Shown here: positions 16,980-26,786 of the stretch, one piece after another
How positions within the stretch are numbered: position 1 is the stretch's first letter
How the letters are laid out: each line of letters opens with the position of its first letter
From: an uncultured Roseobacter sp.
GTDB lineage: Bacteria > Pseudomonadota > Alphaproteobacteria > Rhodobacterales > Rhodobacteraceae
NCBI RefSeq assembly: GCF_947499265.1
Contig: NZ_CANMNK010000004.1
Coordinates: 62,001-126,000 of the forward strand
Direction of reading: 5' to 3'
Length of the DNA stretch: 64,000 bases
The notes under the pieces: model-generated
Seen by the model: only the letters and a program-made list of their open reading frames with translations
What the model was told of the DNA's origin: nothing
Databases searched by the model: none
Position numbers and translations under genes: made by a program

Positions 16980-18466
16980 TGAGCAAGCTGAACGAGCTTT
17001 CCTTGAGTGCTGCCCGGGATGCGCTGCGCGCGGGTGAGACGACATCCAGGGACCTGACCGAAGCCTGCCTGACGGCAATCGATGCCGCCGGTGTTCTGAA
17101 CGCATTTGTGCATAAGACGCCGGAACTGGCGCTGGAGCGTGCAGCGGCGGCAGATGCGCGGATTGCGCAGGGCGATGCCCCGTCGATGTGCGGGCTGCCG
17201 ATCGGGATCAAGGATCTGTTTTGTACCCAAGGGGTGCCCAGTCAGGCCGGATCGCGCATCCTGGAAGGGTTTCTGCCGGAATATGAATCCACGGTCAGCC
17301 AAAACCTGGCGGATGCCGGGGCGGTGATGCTGGGCAAGCTCAATATGGATGAATTCGCCATGGGTAGCAGCAACGAAACCTCGGTTTATGGCAATGCGGT
17401 CAATCCGTGGCGGCGCGGCAATGATGAAACGCCGTTGACGCCTGGGGGGTCTTCGGGCGGCTCGGCCTCGGCCGTCGCAGCGGATCTCTGTCTGGCCGCA
17501 ACGGGTACCGACACCGGTGGCTCTATCCGTCAACCTGCGGCGTTTACCGGGACGGTGGGCATCAAGCCGACCTACGGGCGGTGTTCGCGTTGGGGTATTG
17601 TGGCTTTTGCATCGTCATTGGATCAGGCGGGCCCCATGACCAAATCGGTGCGCGACGCCGCCATCATGCTCGAAGCGATGGCGGGTCATGACCCCAAGGA
17701 CAGCACTTCTGCCGATCTTCCCGTGCCCGATTTCGAAGCGGCCCTGACAGGCGATGTGCGTGGCAAAAAAATCGGCATTCCCAAGGAATACCGTATGGAC
17801 GGCATGCCCGATGAGATCGAAACGCTCTGGGCCGAAGGTATTGCAATGATGAAGGATGCGGGCGCTGAGATCATCGACATTTCCTTGCCGCACACAAAAT
17901 ACGCGCTGCCTGCCTACTACGTGATTGCGCCTGCCGAGGCCTCCTCGAACCTCGCGCGCTATGACGGTGTGCGCTATGGCCACCGTGCCAAGCTCGATCA
18001 GGGCGATGGCATCACCGAGATGTACGAAAAGACCCGTGCTGAAGGGTTCGGGCCAGAGGTGCAGCGCCGTGTGATGATCGGCACCTATGTGCTCTCTGCG
18101 GGGTTCTATGACGCCTATTACAACCGTGCCCGCCGGGTGCGGACGCTGATCAAGCGCGACTTTGAACAGGTCTTTGATCAGGGCATTGATGCGATTCTGA
18201 CCCCTGCGACCCCCTCTGCGGCCTTCGGCTTGGGGGAGATGACGGATGCGGATCCGGTTGCCATGTACCTTAACGATGTTTTCACCGTCACGGTGAACCT
18301 CGCCGGACTGCCGGGGATTGCGGTGCCCACCGGTTTGGACAAGAAAGGGCTGCCGCTGGCGCTGCAACTGATCGGGCGGCCATGGGCCGAGGCCGATCTG
18401 CTCAGCGCAGCCTATGCGCTGGAAACTGCCGCAGGCTTTGTGGCCAAGCCCGGAAAATGGTGGTAA
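16979..18466 (+). CDS. gatA: Asp-tRNA(Asn)/Glu-tRNA(Gln) amidotransferase subunit A
   Basis: Catalytic glutaminase subunit (495 residues) of GatCAB; it liberates ammonia from glutamine for transamidation on GatB. The amidase-signature triad is visible: Lys78 (GIKDLF), cis-Ser158 (PGGSSGG) and nucleophile Ser182 ([10 protein letters not shown]). Length is normal. Translation is coupled to gatC through the TAATG overlap. gatB is not in this window, so the three subunits are split. Confidence 0.97.
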   Translation: MSKLNELSLSAARDALRAGETTSRDLTEACLTAIDAAGVLNAFVHKTPELALERAAAADARIAQGDAPSMCGLPIGIKDLFCTQGVPSQAGSRILEGFLPEYESTVSQNLADAGAVMLGKLNMDEFAMGSSNETSVYGNAVNPWRRGNDETPLTPGGSSGGSASAVAADLCLAATGTDTGGSIRQPAAFTGTVGIKPTYGRCSRWGIVAFASSLDQAGPMTKSVRDAAIMLEAMAGHDPKDSTSADLPVPDFEAALTGDVRGKKIGIPKEYRMDGMPDEIETLWAEGIAMMKDAGAEIIDISLPHTKYALPAYYVIAPAEASSNLARYDGVRYGHRAKLDQGDGITEMYEKTRAEGFGPEVQRRVMIGTYVLSAGFYDAYYNRARRVRTLIKRDFEQVFDQGIDAILTPATPSAAFGLGEMTDADPVAMYLNDVFTVTVNLAGLPGIAVPTGLDKKGLPLALQLIGRPWAEADLLSAAYALETAAGFVAKPGKWW

Positions 18467-18504
18467 TCTCGCGCCAACAAAAGCAACGACAGGCATGTTT
18501 TCTG

Positions 18505-19236
18505 ATGACGCCACGTGTGTATTTCGCGGGTCTCGCTCTGGCAGCGATGGCCGCTTGCGCTCCGCAGGTTCCCGATAGCGGGCAAGGGATCGGGTTCGAC
18601 AACTCATTGGAAGCGCAGCGCCAACGTGACGCTGCCTTGGCGGGCCCGCAATACCGGGTGCCGGATACTGTGTTGCCGCCCGCGTCGACACCCGCGCCCG
18701 GATCTGCCGAAGCCACAGCCGCAGAAACCACGCGCATCCTGAATGAGACACGTCCGGGTGCTGCCGATAGCGCCGCGTTGAATTCCGGAGTGGCGCCGGT
18801 GCAGGCCAGCCCGACGAATGCAGCCCCCCTTGCGCTGGACAATCCCGGCATCTCTGACGAGAACAATTTTGATGCGGTGTCCGAACGTCAGACCATTGAA
18901 AGTGACGCTGAGCGCATCGCCAACAATCGCGCGCAATATGAGGTGGTGCAGCCCGAAGCGCTGCCGACCCGTTCCGGTGGCGAGCAGCCCAATATCGTAG
19001 CCTTCGCGTTGGAGACCAAACACCCCAAAGGCCAAAGCGTCTATGCGCGGGCCGGGTTCGGAGGCGAGGCACGGGCGGCGCGCAATTGTGCGGCTTATGC
19101 GTCCTCTGATCAGGCGCAGATCGACTTTCTGGAGCGCGGCGGCCCGGTGCGGGATCGCAAGGGCCTTGACCCGGACGGGGACGGCTACGCGTGTGATTGG
19201 GACCCGGCACCTTTCCGTAAGGCGTCGCAGGGCTGA
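18505..19236 (+). CDS. lipoprotein with C-terminal Excalibur-like calcium-binding motif
   Basis: A 243-residue envelope protein. The N-terminus has a signal with lipobox A-A-C near residue 17 (ALAAMAACAPQ). Residues 40-180 are low-complexity, Ala/Pro/Glu-rich and probably extended. The C-terminus (about 180-240) has a paired-cysteine segment, RNCAAYASSDQAQ, and ends in DPDGDGYACDWDP, the aspartate loop plus Cys of the Excalibur domain known to bind calcium on surface proteins. ATG 18505 gives the correct signal peptide. It follows gatA by 38 nt and the amidase gene begins 5 nt after it, suggesting a shared role at the cell wall. Confidence 0.75.
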   Translation: MTPRVYFAGLALAAMAACAPQVPDSGQGIGFDNSLEAQRQRDAALAGPQYRVPDTVLPPASTPAPGSAEATAAETTRILNETRPGAADSAALNSGVAPVQASPTNAAPLALDNPGISDENNFDAVSERQTIESDAERIANNRAQYEVVQPEALPTRSGGEQPNIVAFALETKHPKGQSVYARAGFGGEARAARNCAAYASSDQAQIDFLERGGPVRDRKGLDPDGDGYACDWDPAPFRKASQG

Positions 19237-19241
19237 CGCCC

Positions 19242-19904
19242 ATGCAGCAGGTTTCGTCGCCAAATTGCGGCCCGCGGCGGGACGGGCTGACACCGTCCAT
19301 TGTCGTGATCCACTACACCGCGATGCAGAGCGCCGAGGCTGCCATCGAACGACTGTGCGACCCATCGGCTGAAGTTTCCGCGCATTACGTAATCGCACGC
19401 ACCGGAGAGGTCACGCAGCTGGTTCCAGAGGTGCTTCGGGCGTGGCACGCGGGGGCGGGCGAGTGGCGCGGCCAGACCGACATCAACTCACGCTCCATCG
19501 GTATCGAGCTCGATAACGCGGGCACCCATCCGTTTCCAGAACCGCAAATGGCCGCCTTGGAAACCCTGCTGGCCGGGATCCTGAAGCGCTGGGCGATCCG
19601 GCCTTGTGATGTCATCGGGCATTCCGACATGGCACCGGGGCGAAAGGGGGATCCTGGTCCCCGGTTCGATTGGATGCGCCTGGCGAAAGCACAGCTTGCC
19701 GCCCCGACGCAGATGTCGCCCGCAGGTGACCCCGATACAGCGGCGTTTCGTGCGATTGTAAATGCCGCGGGCTTCACGGCGGCAGTCGATGATCAGAGCC
19801 TGCTGGAAGCGTTTCGCCTGCGACATCGCCCGTCGGCGTCCGGTCCGCTGGATGCGCAGGACATGAAAATCGCCGCCGGGTGCGCTTCTGCCTGCGCTAC
19901 GTGA
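19242..19904 (+). CDS. N-acetylmuramoyl-L-alanine amidase (Amidase_2, AmiD-like)
   Basis: Zinc amidase of 220 residues that cuts the bond between muramic acid and the stem peptide. Zinc ligands are visible as His24 (VVIHYTAM), His127 (VIGHSDMAPG) and Asp137 (KGDPG); Glu89 in SIGIELDN is the likely catalytic residue. The family arrangement SAHYVIARTGEV follows. No signal peptide is seen, so it is either a cytoplasmic recycling amidase (AmpD-like) or exported by another route. The 3' end overlaps the convergent gene at 19897 by 8 nt. Confidence 0.9.
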   Translation: MQQVSSPNCGPRRDGLTPSIVVIHYTAMQSAEAAIERLCDPSAEVSAHYVIARTGEVTQLVPEVLRAWHAGAGEWRGQTDINSRSIGIELDNAGTHPFPEPQMAALETLLAGILKRWAIRPCDVIGHSDMAPGRKGDPGPRFDWMRLAKAQLAAPTQMSPAGDPDTAAFRAIVNAAGFTAAVDDQSLLEAFRLRHRPSASGPLDAQDMKIAAGCASACAT

Positions 19905-20502
19905 TCTGCACGATGGTCGGTGTCAGCAGAACCAGAACCCTGGGCGGTTCGGCGTCTTCCTTTTTGAGGTAAAGAGACCCGACAACATGCAAGTTCGAAA
20001 CGTTTGGAACCGGCAATGCCACCGCCTTTGGCGTGGATGTCAATTCATAGGAATAGTTTTTATGGGCCAGAAGCTCGGGGCCGGGAAGGCCGGGCTCTTC
20101 CTCAACGTAGATGATCGCCGGATCACCAGTGAGGTACAATGATCCCACTTTCATAGCCCCGCTGAAGGCCTTGGACACGGTTGGCGTAAGCAGGTGCGAT
20201 CGATCTTCGTAAGAAACAGGTAAAGGCAAGGTCAGATCATAAAGCTCGGCTGGGCGGCCCCCTGCGGGCCAGCGCACCAAACCGTCAAGGGTGGCCCCGC
20301 CTGGCCGCCCCGGCACGGTGCTGAGCACGGGGGGCAGCGTCCTTATGTCGACCTGAGGGAGATATTTGAGCTTGAGCGAGGTTGGCAGGTTGATGCCGCG
20401 GTTGAACCTGTTCCGGGTGCTGGCTGCGGCAGGCACCATGCCCGTCCCGACCCCGAAAAGGGTCGCCAGTGCCGTGATGGAAAACCTGCGTCTGTTCTGC
20501 AT
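19897..20502 (-). CDS. exported protein of unknown function with a secretin-like C-terminal tail
   Basis: A 201-residue protein with an N-terminal signal (RRRFSITALATLFG...VPAAAST). The mature part is beta-rich with repeated GSLYLTGD and GSLYLKKED segments, and ends in PRVLVLLTPTIVQIT, which resembles the LLxLLTPxIV tail of secretins, but the protein is far too short to form a secretin channel. ATG 20502 is chosen for the strong AGGAGACCGAG upstream; longer in-frame extensions would cross the rnpB gene. It ends convergently with the amidase, overlapping by 8 nt. Function unknown. Confidence 0.7.
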   Translation of the reverse strand: MQNRRRFSITALATLFGVGTGMVPAAASTRNRFNRGINLPTSLKLKYLPQVDIRTLPPVLSTVPGRPGGATLDGLVRWPAGGRPAELYDLTLPLPVSYEDRSHLLTPTVSKAFSGAMKVGSLYLTGDPAIIYVEEEPGLPGPELLAHKNYSYELTSTPKAVALPVPNVSNLHVVGSLYLKKEDAEPPRVLVLLTPTIVQIT

Positions 20503-20674
20503 TCTCGGTCTCCTATGGTGTTGAAACAGTTTGAACATGCCGGTTGCGCGGTGGGTTCGATCTTGGCGCAAGCGTATCATGCAGCGCCTCTCGTGCACAA
20601 TCGCCGGTGGGCACACGATCTGGTGTGACGCGATTTGGATTGACCCCGATGCGCGTCCGGCGTAGCTGCAATTT

Positions 20675-21074
20675 GCGCGGAAGGCCGGATGGCCGCGGCA
20701 TCGGGTAACCGGTGTCGAGGAAAGTCCGGACTCCAAAAAGCAACGGTGCCGGGTAACGCCCGGGCAGGGCGACCTGACGGAAAGCGCCACAGAAATGAAA
20801 CCGCCAGCGGAGAGGTCGGGCAACCGAAACCGCCCGCAGGCAAGGGTGAAACGGTGGGGTAAGAGCCCACCGCGCCGCTGGCAACAGGGGCGGTACGGCA
20901 AGCCCCACCGGGAGCAATGCCAAATAGGGATCGCGCGTCGCAAGACAGGGCCGCTTTTGCCCCAGCAGATCCGGGTTGGCAGCTAGAGCCCGCCGGGCAA
21001 CCGGCGGGCAAGAGGAATGGTCATCGAACCGGAGCGATCCGGGGAACAGAATCCGGCTTACAGGCCTTCCGCGC
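20675..21074 (+). ncRNA. rnpB: RNase P RNA, bacterial type A
   Basis: The catalytic RNA that trims the 5' leader of pre-tRNAs, about 400 nt. Helix P1 forms between GCGCGGAAGGCC (20675-20686) and GGCCTTCCGCGC (21063-21074), a 12-bp perfect match. The universally conserved core is present as GAGGAAAGTCCGGACTCC (20717-20734) near the 5' end and ACAGAATCCGGCTTAC near the 3' end, which pair as P4. Internal GAAACGGTGGGG and ATGAAACCGCC segments fit the alphaproteobacterial form. Ends are set from P1 and may be a few bases off. Confidence 0.96.
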
Positions 21075-21098
21075 ATAGACATTTGAGGGACAGAAATC

Positions 21099-21806
21099 AT
21101 GCAACTGGACAACAAACTGGTGGTCGTCACGGGCGGCAGCGACGGAATTGGTCGGCACATTTGCCTGAAGCTGGCAGCGGCGGGTTGCCGTCTGGCCATC
21201 CTGGGCCGCAACGCGAAACGACTGGCCAGCGCCGAGGCGGATGCGCGCGAGGCAGGCGCGCCAGAGGCGCAGAGCTACTCTTGCGACATGCAGAACCCGG
21301 CGGCGATTGCAGCCACCGTTCAGGCCATTCTGGACGGGCAGGGCGCGCCAGACATCCTGATCAACAACGCAGGTATCTGGCACAAGACGGGCCCGCTGGA
21401 CAGCATTGACGACGCGATGATCGAGGCCACGATCCAGACCAATCTGACGGGCACCATCCAATTGACCCGCGCGCTTTTGCCGACGTTACGCGCGCAGCCT
21501 GAGGCAGCCGTGCTCAACGTCATCTCCAAATCCGGTGTCGTGGCGCAGGCGGGACAATCGGTCTACACCGCGACGAAATACGGCATGCGCGGCTTCACCG
21601 ATGTGTTGAAAGAGGATGAGCAGGAAAGCGGCGTGCGCATTGCCGGGCTCTATCAGTCGGGCACGAACACCGGCATGTTCGCAAAGGCGGGCGAAGAGGT
21701 GCCGAACCACATCTTCACCGAACCGGATGATCTGGCCGATGTTGTGGTTTTCATGCTGTCGCGCCCGGCGAAGCTCTGGATGCATGAGGTGCGTGTGGAG
21801 TTGTAA
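21099..21806 (+). CDS. short-chain dehydrogenase/reductase
   Basis: Classical SDR of 235 residues, NAD(P)-dependent oxidoreductase of unknown substrate. The Rossmann motif TGGSDGIG (11-18), the NNAG motif (ILINNAGIW), the catalytic Ser in NVISKSG and the YTATK active site (Tyr-x3-Lys) are all visible. It lacks the long C-terminal substrate region, so it is on the short side. GAGGGACAG precedes the ATG. It begins 25 nt after rnpB and may share its transcript. Confidence 0.9.
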   Translation: MQLDNKLVVVTGGSDGIGRHICLKLAAAGCRLAILGRNAKRLASAEADAREAGAPEAQSYSCDMQNPAAIAATVQAILDGQGAPDILINNAGIWHKTGPLDSIDDAMIEATIQTNLTGTIQLTRALLPTLRAQPEAAVLNVISKSGVVAQAGQSVYTATKYGMRGFTDVLKEDEQESGVRIAGLYQSGTNTGMFAKAGEEVPNHIFTEPDDLADVVVFMLSRPAKLWMHEVRVEL

Positions 21807-21988
21807 GGCGCGATAGGCGCAAACGCACTTCGCTTAAATATAGGTCACATTGCATCCTATGCCGCCTAATTTTATAGCGATTTGTAAAACGCTCTCTTAT
21901 TGAGCGGCATATCGCCCTTTTGCTGTTTATTTCAGCAGGTCTTTGCACCACCCCGTTGCGCACTTGAATATGGGGAAGGATCAAAGAC

Positions 21989-23170
21989 ATGAACGGAGCG
22001 GATACCGCCTGGATCATCGTGGCCACGGCACTGGTGCTCTTTATGACACTGCCGGGCCTAGCGCTTTTTTACGGCGGACTTGTACGCGCGCGTAATGTGC
22101 TCAGCGTTTTCATGCAGTGCTTTTCGATTGCCTGCCTGATGAGCATTCTGTGGCTTGCTGCGGGGTATTCCATCGCTTTTGGCGACGGCAACGCCTATTG
22201 GGGCGGTCTGGGCAAAGCCTTTCTGAACGGGGTCGACGCGGACAGCCTCTCGGGCACCATCCCCGAAGTGCTGTTCTTTGCCTTCCAGATGACCTTTGCG
22301 ATCATCACACCGGCGCTGATCGTCGGTGCTTATGTCGAGCGCATCGGATATGGATTTGTGCTGCTCTTCTCCAGTCTGTGGATGCTGATCTGCTACGCGC
22401 CGGTGGCGCATTGGATCTGGGGCGGCGGATTGCTGGCAGGCGCGGAATGGTCGCTCTTCTCCGAAGGGGTGAATGATTTCGCCGGTGGCATCGTGGTGCA
22501 CCAGACCGCCGGGATCGCAGCGCTGGTGCTGGCGGCGATGCTGGGGCCGCGCAAAGGGAAACACCAGCCGCCGCACAACCCGGGCATGGTGATGATCGGC
22601 GCCGCGATGCTCTGGGTCGGCTGGTTCGGCTTCAACGGCGGCTCGCAACTGGCCGCAGACGGTGGGGCCGCCATGGCGCTGACGGTCACGCATATCTCTG
22701 CGGCAACTGCGTCGCTGACATGGGCTGGCTGGGAGAAATTCCGCTATGGCAAGGCGTCCCTCGTGGGCATGGTCACGGGCACCATCGCGGGCCTCGCCTC
22801 CATCACCCCGGCCTCTGGCTCCGTCGGTCCGGTTGAGGCGCTGTTTATCGGGGCCGTTGCAGGCATCATGTGTCAGGAACTCTGCGGCGTGGTAAAAAAC
22901 CTGCTCAAGATCGACGACACGCTGGATGTCTTTGCTGTGCACGGCGTGGGCGGCATGTTCGGCATCATCATGCTGGCGGCCTTTGGCCACGCGTCCTGGA
23001 CAGCACAGCTGGGCGGGCTGGCGGTCGTCGGTATCTGGACGCTGGTCATCACCGTGCTGATCATTCTGGTGGTGCGTGCGGTCATGCCGCTGCGCGTCAG
23101 CGAGGAAGACGAGACCAATGGGCTCGATCTCTCTGCGCATGGCGAACGGGCCTACGACATCACGTCCTAG
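21989..23170 (+). CDS. amt: ammonium transporter, Amt family
   Basis: Inner-membrane ammonium channel of 393 residues with about eleven hydrophobic helices. Visible landmarks are [14 protein letters not shown] (26-39), the conserved Asp163-Phe-Ala-Gly-Gly, the pore His171 ([11 protein letters not shown]) and the second pore His in [11 protein letters not shown] near 322. The N-terminus has no long signal sequence. Unlike many proteobacterial loci no glnK lies directly upstream, so PII control must come from elsewhere. The 182-nt leader is AT-rich and presumably holds the promoter; no convincing sigma-54 site was found. Confidence 0.95.
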   Translation: MNGADTAWIIVATALVLFMTLPGLALFYGGLVRARNVLSVFMQCFSIACLMSILWLAAGYSIAFGDGNAYWGGLGKAFLNGVDADSLSGTIPEVLFFAFQMTFAIITPALIVGAYVERIGYGFVLLFSSLWMLICYAPVAHWIWGGGLLAGAEWSLFSEGVNDFAGGIVVHQTAGIAALVLAAMLGPRKGKHQPPHNPGMVMIGAAMLWVGWFGFNGGSQLAADGGAAMALTVTHISAATASLTWAGWEKFRYGKASLVGMVTGTIAGLASITPASGSVGPVEALFIGAVAGIMCQELCGVVKNLLKIDDTLDVFAVHGVGGMFGIIMLAAFGHASWTAQLGGLAVVGIWTLVITVLIILVVRAVMPLRVSEEDETNGLDLSAHGERAYDITS

Positions 23171-23268
23171 AACGATCGAATAATCGAGCAGTTCCGGCCA
23201 GCGCACATATGTGTGCTGGCCTTTTGACTGCCGGCTGGTCGCAAAGCCCGAAATCCTGCCTTTTGCGG

Positions 23269-23295
23269 TTGACTCGGGGGGCCATCCGGTTAAAA
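23269..23295 (+). promoter_or_regulatory. possible sigma-70-type promoter for rpmG
   Basis: TTGACT (23269-23274) is followed after 15 nt by TTAAAA (23290-23295), about 60 nt upstream of the L33 gene start. The -35 is close to consensus, but the spacing is short, so this is only a candidate. Confidence 0.3.
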
Positions 23296-23355
23296 GCCGG
23301 GCTTCAGGATTCACGCAGTCCCTCACCGGAGGAGCGCTGCAGCAGGAGAAGAAAC

Positions 23356-23523
23356 ATGGCCAAGCCAACCACGATCAAGATTCGTCTGAACTCCTCGGCG
23401 GGGACAGGCCATTTCTACGTCACCAAGAAAAACGCCCGCACCATGACCGAAAAAATGGTTGTGCGGAAGTATGACCCGGTGGCGCGCAAGCACGTTGAAT
23501 ACAAAGAAGGCAAGATCAAGTAA
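23356..23523 (+). CDS. rpmG: 50S ribosomal protein L33
   Basis: A 55-residue ribosomal protein of the large subunit. The sequence is the standard alphaproteobacterial L33 ([20 protein letters not shown]...[15 protein letters not shown]). It lacks the paired CxxC motifs of zinc-binding forms, so it is the C-minus paralogue that does not depend on zinc. AGGAGAAGAAAC precedes the ATG. It is a single-gene unit closed by a strong terminator 28 nt downstream. Confidence 0.98.
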   Translation: MAKPTTIKIRLNSSAGTGHFYVTKKNARTMTEKMVVRKYDPVARKHVEYKEGKIK

Positions 23524-23550
23524 GATCGCTCCTTTGTCAGAAGAATAAAA

Positions 23551-23577
23551 AGCCGCGCAATATGCGCGGCTTTTTTT
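23551..23577 (+). terminator. Rho-independent terminator after rpmG
   Basis: Perfect 8-bp GC-rich stem AGCCGCGC (23551-23558) with GCGCGGCT (23564-23571), loop of five, followed by seven T. Confidence 0.92.
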
Positions 23578-23638
23578 GTTCTACGGCTTGGGGCGGTCCT
23601 CTCCGGGTCAACACCGGGTGTGGATACCCGCGAGGGGC

Positions 23639-26600
23639 CTACGATGCCTCGCGGGGCCTTCCCGGAAAGACGCTTTTGATTGCAACATAGAAGACGGGTG
23701 TGAAGAACAGCCCCAGGAACGTCACACCGGACATGCCAAAGAAGACGGCTGTGCCCAGAGCCTGACGCATCTCGGACCCCGGTCCCGTCGCAATTAGGAG
23801 CGGCAATACCCCGAGGATGAAAGCAAAGGCCGTCATCAGGATGGGGCGCAGGCGCAAACGGCTGGCGTCAATCGCGGCCTCAACCGGTGACATCCCGCGC
23901 TCCTCCTGCGCTTGCTTGGCAAATTCCACGATCAGGATGGCGTTTTTCGCCGCCAACCCGACCAGCACGATCAGCCCGACCTGCGTCAGGATGTTGTTGT
24001 CCATGCCGCGGAACATGACCCCGGCCAGCGCGCCGAGGACGGAAAGGGGCACGATCAAGATGATCGCCACAGGCAAGGCCCAGCTTTCGTAGAGAGCCGC
24101 CAGAAACAGAAAGGCAAAGAGGATCGAGAAGGCAAAGATATAGGCTGCCGTGTTCCCCTGATTGCGTTCCTGCAGCGCAAGTTCGGTCCATTCGAAATCG
24201 ACACCTGGCGGTGCGATGGAGGCGGCAAGCTCTTCCATCGCGATCAGTGCTTCGCCGGTGGAGATGCCGGGCGCGGCTGAGCCCTGCACAGGTACGGAGA
24301 CCTGCTGGTTGTAGCGCTGCACCAGCGAAGGCCCTGCCGTATCCACGACCGAAACAAGTGTGCCAAGGGGCACCAGCGCGCCGGTGGCCGATCGGACCCT
24401 GAGGGCGGTGATGTCTTCCTCTTCGAGCCGGAACTGTTCATCTGCTTGCGCGCGCACCTGAAACAACCGGCCAAAGGCGTTGAAGTCGTTCACGTAGGCC
24501 GATCCGAGGTTGATCGAGAGGGTCTCGAATATCTCGCCGATGGGGACATTCAGCATCTGCGCGCGCACACGGTCGATCTCCAGATAGACCTGTGGCGAGC
24601 CTGCGGAGAAGGTGGTGAAGACCCCCTGCACCGCATCCGATTGCGCCGATGCCCCCATGATCGCATAGGCGCTGCCCAGCACGCGGGACATATCGGCGCT
24701 TTCATTCTCCCTCAGTTGCAGCTTGAAGCCGCCGCCAGTACCGACGCCGCGCACCGCAGGAGGGGCAATGGCAATGATGAAGGCCTCGCGCAGCGACTGC
24801 ATCCGGCCAAAGAGTTGTCCGACGATGGCACCTGCATTCAGCCCGCTTTCTGCCCGTGCCTCGAAACTGTCAAAGGTGGTGAAGATGACGCCCTGATTGC
24901 TGGCATTGGTAAATGTCGCGCCGGAAAACCCTGCAAAGGCCACCGCGTTTGTCACGCCAGGTGTTTCGAGCGCCACTTCCGTGGCCTGCCGGATCACTGC
25001 GTCGGTGCGCTCCAGCGAGGCACCATCGGGCAGTTGGACCACCACAATCGCGTAGCCCTGATCCGCATCCGGGATGAACCCTGTCGGCACCTTCTGGTTG
25101 ATCCAATAGCTGGTTGCCAAAAGGCCGGCAAAGACGACAAGCGAGGCGGCGATGGTCGCTCTGGAACTGACCAGGAAACTCACGATGCTGCTGTACCCGT
25201 TCGACATTTTGTCGAATCCCTTGTTGAACCCGTTGGCCAGGGGGGTGGTGATCATCGTCAGTGGATTTCTTGAGGGGGCGGTGCGGGCCGGTTTGAGAAT
25301 GGCGGCGGCCATCGCGGGCGACAGGCTGAGCGAGTTGATGGTGGAGATGACGGTCGCGACCGAGATCGTCACGGCGAATTGTTTGTAAAACTGTCCGGTG
25401 ATCCCGGGCACCAGTGCGGCGGGCACAAAGACTGCAATCAGCACCAGCGAGGTACCAATGACCGCGCTTTGAACCTCATCCATGGTGCGAGCGGATGCTT
25501 CGCGCGGGGACATGCCGCGGGAAATATTCCGCTCGACATTCTCCACCACCACAATGGCGTCGTCCACCACGATGCCAATGGCAAGGATCAGACCAAAGAG
25601 CGTCAGCAGGTTCAGCGTGTAGCCAAGGGCCAGCATGACGGCGAAAGTGCCGATCAGGGACACCGGAATGGCAAGCAGAGGAATGATCGCTGTGCGCCAG
25701 CTTTGCAAAAAGACGATGATGACCACCACCACCAGCAACACCGCTTCGAAGAGCGTCTCATAGACGGCGTTGACAGAGGCGGCGATGAATTCGGTTGGGT
25801 TGTAGACCACGCGGTATTCCAACCCGTCGGGGAAGTCTTCGGATAGCTCGTCCATGACCGCGATGATCTCATCAGCGGAAGCTAGGGCGTTGGAGCCGGG
25901 GCGTTGGAAGATGCCAAGCGCCACCGCCGGTTTGTTGTTCAGATAGGAGTTGTTGACGTAAGAGCGCGCGCCGATTTCCACACGGGCAACATCTCGCACC
26001 CTTACGACACGCCCGTCCTCGGAAGCCTTGACGATGACGCGGCCAAATTCGCGCGGGCTTTGCAGGCGTCCTTGGGTTGTGATCGTGACCTGAAAGGCAC
26101 TGTCGCTGTCGTTGGGGGGCGCACCGAGCGAGCCACCCGACACCTGGACATTCTGTTCACGCAGAGCGTCGACCACATCTGCGGCTGTCAGGCTCAGCGA
26201 TGAAAGTTTGTCAGGGTCCAGCCAGACCCGTGCCGAAAACTCGCGTTCGCCGAAGATCAGCAAATCGCCGACACCATCCAGCCGCACCAGCCTGTCCCGC
26301 ACGCGCGAGCGGGCATAGTTCGACACGTAAAGCTGGTCGAAACTTTCGTCCGGCGACAGCATATGCACAACCATCATCAGATCCGGGGAGGATTTGGTTG
26401 TGGTCACACCAAGCGCGCGCACTTCCTGCGGCAAGCGTGGCTCGGCAATCGCCACCCTGTTCTGCACCAGAACCTGGGCGGCATCGAGATCCGTGCCCAG
26501 CTCGAACGTGATCGTGAGGCTCATGGAGCCATCGGCGGTCGAATAGGAGGACAGGTACAACATGTCCTCGACACCGTTGATTTCCTGCTCCAGCGGTGTG

Positions 26601-26785
26601 GCCACAGTGGCCGCAATCGTCTCTGCATCCGCACCGGGATAAGAGGCGCGCACCACGATCGAGGGGGGCGCGATCTCAGGATATTGTTCAATCGGCAGTT
26701 GTGTATAGGAGATCAGGCCCACAATCGTCGTGATGACGGCGATCACAATGGCAAAGATCGGACGGTTGACGAAAAACCGGCCCAT
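23639..26785 (-). CDS. RND efflux transporter permease, AcrB/MexB (HAE-1) type
   Basis: Inner-membrane proton-driven drug exporter of 1048 residues, the normal length. It begins GRFFVNRPIFAIVIAV like AcrB, contains the porter-domain segment NVQVSGGSLGAPP, and the TM4 proton relay GIVVDDAIVVVENVER with two aspartates near 400. The second half repeats the fold (ALYESWALPVAI; LIVLVGLAAKNAILIVEFA, carrying the relay Lys). The ATG at 26785 is chosen over a TTG at 26800 because it matches the AcrB start and lies one base after the adaptor stop. No outer-membrane TolC gene follows, so it must use one encoded elsewhere. Confidence 0.95.
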   Translation of the reverse strand: MGRFFVNRPIFAIVIAVITTIVGLISYTQLPIEQYPEIAPPSIVVRASYPGADAETIAATVATPLEQEINGVEDMLYLSSYSTADGSMSLTITFELGTDLDAAQVLVQNRVAIAEPRLPQEVRALGVTTTKSSPDLMMVVHMLSPDESFDQLYVSNYARSRVRDRLVRLDGVGDLLIFGEREFSARVWLDPDKLSSLSLTAADVVDALREQNVQVSGGSLGAPPNDSDSAFQVTITTQGRLQSPREFGRVIVKASEDGRVVRVRDVARVEIGARSYVNNSYLNNKPAVALGIFQRPGSNALASADEIIAVMDELSEDFPDGLEYRVVYNPTEFIAASVNAVYETLFEAVLLVVVVIIVFLQSWRTAIIPLLAIPVSLIGTFAVMLALGYTLNLLTLFGLILAIGIVVDDAIVVVENVERNISRGMSPREASARTMDEVQSAVIGTSLVLIAVFVPAALVPGITGQFYKQFAVTISVATVISTINSLSLSPAMAAAILKPARTAPSRNPLTMITTPLANGFNKGFDKMSNGYSSIVSFLVSSRATIAASLVVFAGLLATSYWINQKVPTGFIPDADQGYAIVVVQLPDGASLERTDAVIRQATEVALETPGVTNAVAFAGFSGATFTNASNQGVIFTTFDSFEARAESGLNAGAIVGQLFGRMQSLREAFIIAIAPPAVRGVGTGGGFKLQLRENESADMSRVLGSAYAIMGASAQSDAVQGVFTTFSAGSPQVYLEIDRVRAQMLNVPIGEIFETLSINLGSAYVNDFNAFGRLFQVRAQADEQFRLEEEDITALRVRSATGALVPLGTLVSVVDTAGPSLVQRYNQQVSVPVQGSAAPGISTGEALIAMEELAASIAPPGVDFEWTELALQERNQGNTAAYIFAFSILFAFLFLAALYESWALPVAIILIVPLSVLGALAGVMFRGMDNNILTQVGLIVLVGLAAKNAILIVEFAKQAQEERGMSPVEAAIDASRLRLRPILMTAFAFILGVLPLLIATGPGSEMRQALGTAVFFGMSGVTFLGLFFTPVFYVAIKSVFPGRPREAS

Positions 26786-26786
26786 C

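Noticed and set aside
17615-19300. 561-codon minus-strand open frame opposite gatA and the Excalibur lipoprotein
   Set aside because: It is an antisense shadow. GC-rich codon use leaves the opposite frame open; gatA has all catalytic motifs on the plus strand.
20513-21461. Several minus-strand open frames of 140-230 codons around 20.5-21.4 kb
   Set aside because: They cross the rnpB gene and the start of the plus-strand SDR. The conserved RNase P core and the P1 helix explain the sequence, and the frames carry no ribosome sites or family resemblance.
21930-21965. Sigma-54-like -24/-12 promoter before amt
   Set aside because: A TTGCAC...TTGCG pair is present but the spacing is two bases too long and the GG at -24 is missing.
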